Part shown: positions 59,091 to 64,000 of the stretch, one piece after another
Layout of the letters: each line of letters begins with the position of its first letter
Position numbering within the stretch: the stretch's first letter is position 1
Assembly (NCBI RefSeq): GCF_000004195.4
Contig: NC_030681.2
Location: forward strand, 28,968,982 to 29,032,981
Length of the DNA: 64,000 bases
Direction of reading: 5' to 3'
Source: Xenopus tropicalis
Lineage: Eukaryota; Chordata; Amphibia; Anura; Pipidae
Notes under the pieces: generated by a model
What the model was told of the DNA's origin: nothing
The model's input: the letters and a program-made list of their open reading frames with translations, nothing else
The model's database searches: none
Translations under genes and position numbers: made by a program

Positions 59091-59639
59091 ATGAACTGGA
59101 ACTTTTTTTGGAGCAAACTTGTGTTCTGACTCATTTCCTTTTCTTTGTGCTTCTGAAATGCTTTCAAATTTATGGATTTGTTTGCCATTTGCATAAGTGT
59201 AGGCAGACAATATATTTACAGTTCCATTTTTTATTCTTATGCTTGTGGTTTAAGAAAATCTATTTGGACACTGAGTATGTGACTATTCAGTGGGTTTTAT
59301 TAAACATTATACCGGTTTTATGTTCTCCGCCTGCATTTCCAGGCCAAAACCAATTTGCTGTTTGTACCTAGGAAAATCTAAAGAGAATTCTTAAAAGTTT
59401 GTTTGCCTTTTTTCTTGCAATAATCATAAGAAACTTATATAAACTTCTCATTTCTGCTGTATGCTCGGGCGGAGGGGGGGGAGGAAATGCATCTACTCTT
59501 AGGAACTTTTATTCCTCCCATATTCACATAAGCAGCAGTTTGCCTTCGCTTATCCTAGTCACAGTTTCCAGCTCTTCCAATGGTTTGTAAATTGAGCAAA
59601 GTTGGGGCTGATTTTCACCTGCATATAATCCACTCTGTA

Positions 59640-60240
59640 GGGCTGATTCACTAAAGGTCGATAAGTTTTATTGCACGCTTTTTTGCGTTAAAATAGACGC
59701 GAAAATGAACGCGCGATTCGCTACAGTATTACCGCATGCGTTAAGTCGCATATCGCATTCGTTAACTTACCCGCTACCGCATGCGTTAATTTGCGCGCCG
59801 AAATAACACTAACGCATGATTCACAAACACTTAGACGCACTAAATATCGCATTAGTCTATGCGAAAATTAACACCTACTTGGGGCAGGCGGTAATTATAG
59901 AAAAGTACAGTTCATGAGCTTTTGGCAACACAATATGGACTTTGCAGTGTTATTTATTCAAGTCTGTGTTGGCCCTAGAGTGATGCAGCCGCCAGTTTTC
60001 AGGGAAATGGTCATTTTCAGTACAGTAGTTTTCCAAAAGTAATGGCATGTATGGCTAATATGGTGTGCATTTTTTTGCACGCGGCAAATATTTGTAAGCG
60101 GTGCGTTGATTAGCGCTCGTTCCATCAAATACCGCACTAAAATAGTCTTCGCGACTAAAATAACGCAAGCAGCATCGCACGTAAATTTTAATGCATGCTA
60201 TAAATAGCGCACGTTTTAACGCACTTTAGTGAATCGGCCC
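59640..60240. mobile_element. Inverted-repeat element 'gggctgattcactaaag'
   Basis: Left GGGCTGATTCACTAAAG (59640-59656) and right CTTTAGTGAATCGGCCC (60224-60240) match at 16 of 17 inverse positions. Subterminal arms are rich in 'gcgttaa', 'cgcatgcg' and 'acgcac' words on both sides. A unique-looking interior of roughly 250 bases (59885-60055) has no coding sequence. Confidence 0.85.
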
Positions 60241-60458
60241 TTGTGTGTCTGCACTCAGGCCAATGTGCTTCTCAGTGCAGAGAACAGTGATGATGGGCTG
60301 ATTCTTGGCCTGCCTATAAAATCAGCCCCGTCTGGCAGCAGCCTAAAGCTCATAATGCACAGCAACACCCACTCATTTTGACAAGTCACCAGTCAGATTT
60401 TAATCTTGAATTGTCTTCTCAAAACAACTACTCATAAGGTAAACTATGGAATCCCATG

Positions 60459-60710
60459 CAGGGTTGGAGTGGACCAGCAGGGCACCAGGAAACAACTTGG
60501 TGGGCCCTGGCCTATATGGGCCCTGCTGACCAAGGCCTACCCCCTATGATACTGTGGATGCTCCCCTGCTGCCCCCTCTCACTGGATCACGGATTGAGGA
60601 AGGAGGTAAAATGTATGCAATGTGACAGGGATGGAGGGCTGGGCAGATGTAGGGAGGTGGGTGAGGCCCTTATGGTTGCAGCACCATGACCCCTGGACAG
60701 CCCGTCTGAT
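60459..60710. mobile_element. GC-rich dispersed repeat
   Basis: 'ttggagtggaccagcagggc' with 'ttggtgggccctggc' and a right part 'gaggcccttatggttgca'. Resembles 27780-28035. The 77-codon frame across it is not a gene. Confidence 0.4.
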
Positions 60711-60784
60711 CCCATGGCGGAATGAGTAGACCACTTTATTTATGGAGTGGAGTAGTTGGACTAGAGGTTAAGTGATCATATAAA

Positions 60785-60788
<4 letters not shown>

Positions 60789-60816
<28 letters not shown>
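60789..60816. repeat. (TA)n microsatellite
   Basis: About 14 TA units, followed 40 bases on by a lone CTGATGA that does not form a hammerhead (see rejected items). Confidence 0.9.
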
Positions 60817-60821
<5 letters not shown>

Positions 60822-61324
60822 TATAAATAGTTCCTGTTCCTTGTTGATTGAGAGCTGATGAAGTCCTTAGCCATTAGAAATCTCCACCCTGCCTGATCAA
60901 CATCCTCAATCAAATATCAGTCCATCAGGGTATATTTTTGGGCCCCTAATTAAGCCAATAGAGTCTTGACTTTGCAGTATCCCAAGGCACACAGGCACCA
61001 TATAACTCCAAAGGTTTCAATACAAGCCTTTACTACACTTGTCAGTTGCTAATGGGATAACTTGGTAATGTTGATACTGACCCTTGATTGCAAGGTTAAG
61101 CTGCAACAGACTGTTTTTGGAAATAATATGCAATTTAATCATACATAAGGATTTAAAATGAAAATATATCCCTCTGAGCTTCTTCAGTTCAGAAAAGGTG
61201 TATAACACTGAAGCTCCAGAAATAAATAATTTATTATACATTTTTTTTCTGCACAAACATACCTAATTCCACAGACTGAAAGAAAACCATGAAAACTTGT
61301 ATGACCAATTTCCCAATATCCCTT

Positions 61325-61528
61325 AGACCAGGGATGTTCTAACATTTTTAGTCATATTTAAATGTAAAAAGACTTGGGGAGCTGTACAAGCATTAAATAT
61401 GTTCCTGGTGGTTCCATGTAAGGGCTGTAATCAGCTTTTTGGTAGCCTCTATATGGAATGGGAGCAACATTCAAGAGGTTGGTAAGCAACATGTTGCTCT
61501 AGAGCCACTGGTTGGGGGTCACTGCCTT
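61325..61528 (+). mobile_element. hAT-like element (family B), diverged
   Basis: 'accagggatgttctaacatt' to 'ggttgggggtcactgcc'. Internal 'gtaagcaacatgttgctcta' is present. Confidence 0.7.
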
Positions 61529-61544
61529 AGACAGTGGGGGATAT

Positions 61545-61805
61545 TTATTATGCTGTGTAAAAAGCGGCGAGAAAATTCGCCACACATTGCTAGGCTTCGC
61601 CGTGTAAAAATGGCGTAAAAACTGCGTAAAATCGGCGTAATTCTTTTACACGTTTTTTCTTCCACTGGAACTTATGGAAAATAATGGCGTAATATCCGGC
61701 GTAATATCTGGCGTTCAGATGGCGATCTTTTCCATTTATTTTACACAGCTTTTTACTCAGTTTTTTCGGCAAATTAGTTTTACACAGCATAATAAATACG
61801 CCCCA
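61545..61805. mobile_element. Family F palindromic MITE
   Basis: Left 'atttattatgctgtgtaaaa' is the inverse of right 'tttacacagcataataaat'. It contains 'gcgtaaaa' and 'ggcgtaata' tandem-like units. Non-coding; the 103-codon minus frame overlaps it by chance. Confidence 0.85.
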
Positions 61806-62197
61806 CAGTGTAATGCAGCCCCACCCCTTATTTGTTCCATTGTGAAGTGCTGAATTTTGGGACTTGAAGTCCCTTTGCTTTGCAGAGAATCTGTGCATCA
61901 ACCACTAAGCAAAGCAGAGGGGCTTCAAGTCCCTTATTCCTTTACTTTACAGTGCAACAAAGGAAGTGTGGGGTTGCATGATACTGTGTATCTAAGGGAT
62001 GTTGGGAAATTGCTTGGTGGCTACAAATGCATGGGGCAATTCAATAACAGCTGATTTCTTTTCAGTATTCCCAACTCCCACCAAGCAACCACTCTAAAAG
62101 GCTGATTATCTTTTTTTTCAGCCAGTTGCAGGTAGAACAATAATAGGTATAGTAGGATGGAGCACGCCAAGACAACTATGTTAATAAAAATGAACTT

Positions 62198-62310
62198 TTA
62201 TTTTTAGCTTCCATTAAAAACATGGTGCAAAAATAGAAGAACTGAAACCCCCCCAGCTTGACGCATTTCATGGCTCAAGGCCACTTCATCAGAAGCTATA
62301 TGATAGCTAT
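62198..62310 (-). mobile_element. Repeat end carrying a hammerhead-like ribozyme
   Basis: Minus strand order: ribozyme-like motif (62300-62254), then AATAAA (plus tttatt near 62198-62204). The same order occurs at 24.4, 25.0 and 33.2 kb. No reverse transcriptase nearby. I infer a Penelope-like or related retroelement end. Confidence 0.5.
62254..62300 (-). ncRNA. Hammerhead-like ribozyme, best copy
   Basis: Minus strand: helix I 5' strand AGCUU (62297-62293), CUGAUGA (62292-62286), helix II with A-U, one bulged base, then UGGC/GCCA, loop 62275-62279, GAAA (62269-62266), a short UGCGU turn (62265-62261), C at 62260 as the predicted cleavage base (GUC), and helix I 3' strand AAGCU (62259-62255), exactly complementary to AGCUU. 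All invariant core bases of a type I hammerhead are present. Departures are the extra base beside helix II and a helix III of two pairs, one of them U-G. Family knowledge: such motifs occur in Penelope-like elements. Activity is inference. Confidence 0.6.
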
Positions 62311-62639
62311 ATGATCCTACTATACCTATTGTTTTGCCTTTTGCCACGCCTGGATCGGGGGCGTTATTGGATGTGTTAGCACGGGACACTATGAACGCGG
62401 AACCTATCCGGTGAGTGCTCCCTGTTTTTGTGCTTAGAACTTGCAGGTAGAACAATGTAAGCAAGCATCTAATTGGTTGCCATGGGTTATTGCCCAGGTG
62501 CAAATTTGCCCAATGTAGATAAATGAGAAATTTTTCCCTGGGCCCTGCCAATACTGACAGACGTCCTGCTCTCTTCTTTTTAATCCCTCTGGCAAAACAA
62601 CTACACAATGATTTATTTAATTTCACCTTTAACTACATA

Positions 62640-63420
62640 GTTCCTTAATCATTTAGTGTCCTTAATATGTCAGTCATTCCTTATAGATATAAAAAATGAA
62701 TTTGTTATCACGACGGCCTCCTTTGGCCTTTAATTTATAGCCGCAAAGGGCAACTGATGTTGAACTGAATAGAATCTTACTTTCTTTTGATCATTCCATG
62801 AACATCGCATTCAGATCAATGCTCATCTGCTTAATAAAGTAACAGCAGATAACAAGCGCTCGGTACCGAAGGGAAAGATATTTTTCTCTGTTTATCCTGC
62901 TCATTTCTCACTTCTGCATACAGATTTTTTTTTTTTTAATCTGGCTTATACTGACTACATTTAATGGGCCTTTTATGTTTTATTGCTTTTAACATGGCAT
63001 AGAAAATACCTTTGAAATGTAAGAACTCATATTTTTTTTTGCAAATATTCTAAAAGCCGCATGAGCAGATTTATTCCGACTGTTAAAAAGTAAATGGTAA
63101 GGTAAGATGTCATCTTTGAGCTGCGATTGCTTATGTCGGTGTAACACTACTAAGCAGCTCTTATTTTATTCTAAATGTCGCGAGTAAGCACAAACCTGCA
63201 CAAGGAAAAATAATATTTTGACAAATTCTCATTACTTGAATCACTTTTCCAGTTGTTTACAGCCTATGCTTGTAGCCCTTTTCTTCACAAGTTATTCTGT
63301 TATTTTATACCCACTGTAAAATACAAATATAAAATATTGCCATTCCAATTAAGCCACAAATGCAAAATGTTCATGCAACGTCTTCCGTTCAAAATATATT
63401 GTTCAACATCTACTAATGAC
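62640..63420. promoter_or_regulatory. Candidate conserved non-coding block
   Basis: No repeat ends. Holds CCTTTGGCCTTTAATTTATAG, TTTTGATCATTCC, CTTAATAAAG, GCTCGGTACCG and CATTACTTGAATCA. Resembles enhancer-type sequence in composition. No frame of interest. Confidence 0.22.
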
Positions 63421-63829
63421 ACATAATGTGACATCTAATGACCGGCCTAGTGTTCCAGTAAGGAAGAAAAAGAAGCACAGACGTGTGCAAGGTATTGACT
63501 GGAAGAGAGCTGACTGCTGCAACACTGGTACATAGTCAGAGCCAGCAGTGCAGGGAATAGCAAAGGAGGACACACAAATGCTTTGGAATAGCTTATAACT
63601 ATACTCATATATGAAAGTTGGTCTCTTTTTGAGATACTAAGCCTTCTTACACCCCAATGTCTCTCTGCCTTTGGTCTTTGCCAAAACAATTTGTCAGTGG
63701 CTAAGCAGAAAAGGGGGCCTAAACGTAAAGCTAAGTTAAATTGGTCAAGGTTTCAGGGTTGGATGGATTAGAACAACAAATACTTCAAGTCAATTTATTA
63801 TTTCTTATATTCTTTGATTCCCTCTTATA

Positions 63830-64000
63830 TGTATGGTAGCAGTTGACTGAAGGAAAACTAATAGAAATTCCCATATTTAAAAAGGATTTGCATGCTCAGC
63901 CTGGTAATTATGGGCCAGTAACACTGACATAGGCAGAGTCAGGACTGGCAATATGAATCCCAGTCTGGGCTTGGGCAGTGGGTAAGTATTTGAAGGTTTG
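63830..64000 (+). pseudogene. CR1-like LINE fragment, continues past the window
   Basis: Plus strand gives LTEGKLIEIPIFKKD, then QPGNYGPVTLT (63897-63930), then after about 40 unrelated bases AVGKYLK (63975-63996). Consensus CR1 reads IPIFKKG, PGNYRPVSLTS, VVGK. The R to G change in NYRP and the interruption show decay. The rest lies to the right of this window. Confidence 0.8.

Noticed and set aside
60845..60885. CTGATGA at 60853 followed by GAAA near 60876, beside a TA tract, as another hammerhead
   Set aside because: The intervening bases do not form helix II (GTCC has no GGAC partner) and no CGCGU-like turn follows.

Overview
The window reads as intergenic or intronic DNA from a frog of the Xenopus type. 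It is AT-rich. I find no open reading frame that looks like a host protein, no exon with recognisable protein similarity, and no tRNA, rRNA or CRISPR array. The assignment rests on dispersed repeats I recognise as characteristic of Xenopus genomes: the 'tatgggatcc...ggataacggg' inverted-repeat family, hAT-like 'ggggatcactg' elements, 'agtgatgag' elements, TTAA-flanked Kolobok/T2-like MITEs ('ttaaaggagaagg') and TWA-flanked Harbinger-like elements ('gggctctggcacacgg'). Family labels A to F below are mine, for cross-reference; no repeat library was searched.

Layout. 0-20 kb: unique DNA with family A and C copies, a paired-hairpin element (7.07-7.44 kb), a 'ctcgagtataagcc' inverted-repeat element (9.48-10.01 kb), a foldback bounded by TA repeats (14.3-14.6 kb) and a 23-copy 32-bp minisatellite (18.65-19.38 kb). 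20-26 kb: two family A copies whose cores expanded into 114-bp tandem arrays, the second with dimeric higher-order structure; twin family F elements; then a composite of hammerhead-like motif, about 109 CA units, a perfect 71-bp-arm palindrome and a second foldback containing another hammerhead-like motif. 26-36 kb: a hAT copy broken by a family C copy, a Kolobok-like MITE, a local tandem duplication and a LINE 3' end. 36-50 kb: hAT, family A and Harbinger-like elements, a decayed CR1-like LINE split by a Harbinger-like MITE, a probable solo LTR, and SINE-like pieces. 50-64 kb: more MITEs, including a near-twin of the 48.5-kb Kolobok-like element at 52.8 kb, long non-repetitive ATTA-rich blocks that could be conserved regulatory DNA, a good hammerhead-like motif at 62.25 kb, and a CR1-like fragment running off the right edge.

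No set of genes works together here. The most interesting content is RNA-structural: six dispersed loci share, in one orientation, the order [CUGANGA-like core] - [paired helix with locus-specific sequence] - [GAAA, often followed by CGCGU] - [AATAAA]. Four of the six keep clear helix and core features and two are relics. This matches the core of a hammerhead ribozyme, a motif known from Penelope-like retroelements. In all the interpretable copies there is one extra nucleotide between CUGANGA and helix II, which canonical hammerheads lack. Activity is therefore unproven.
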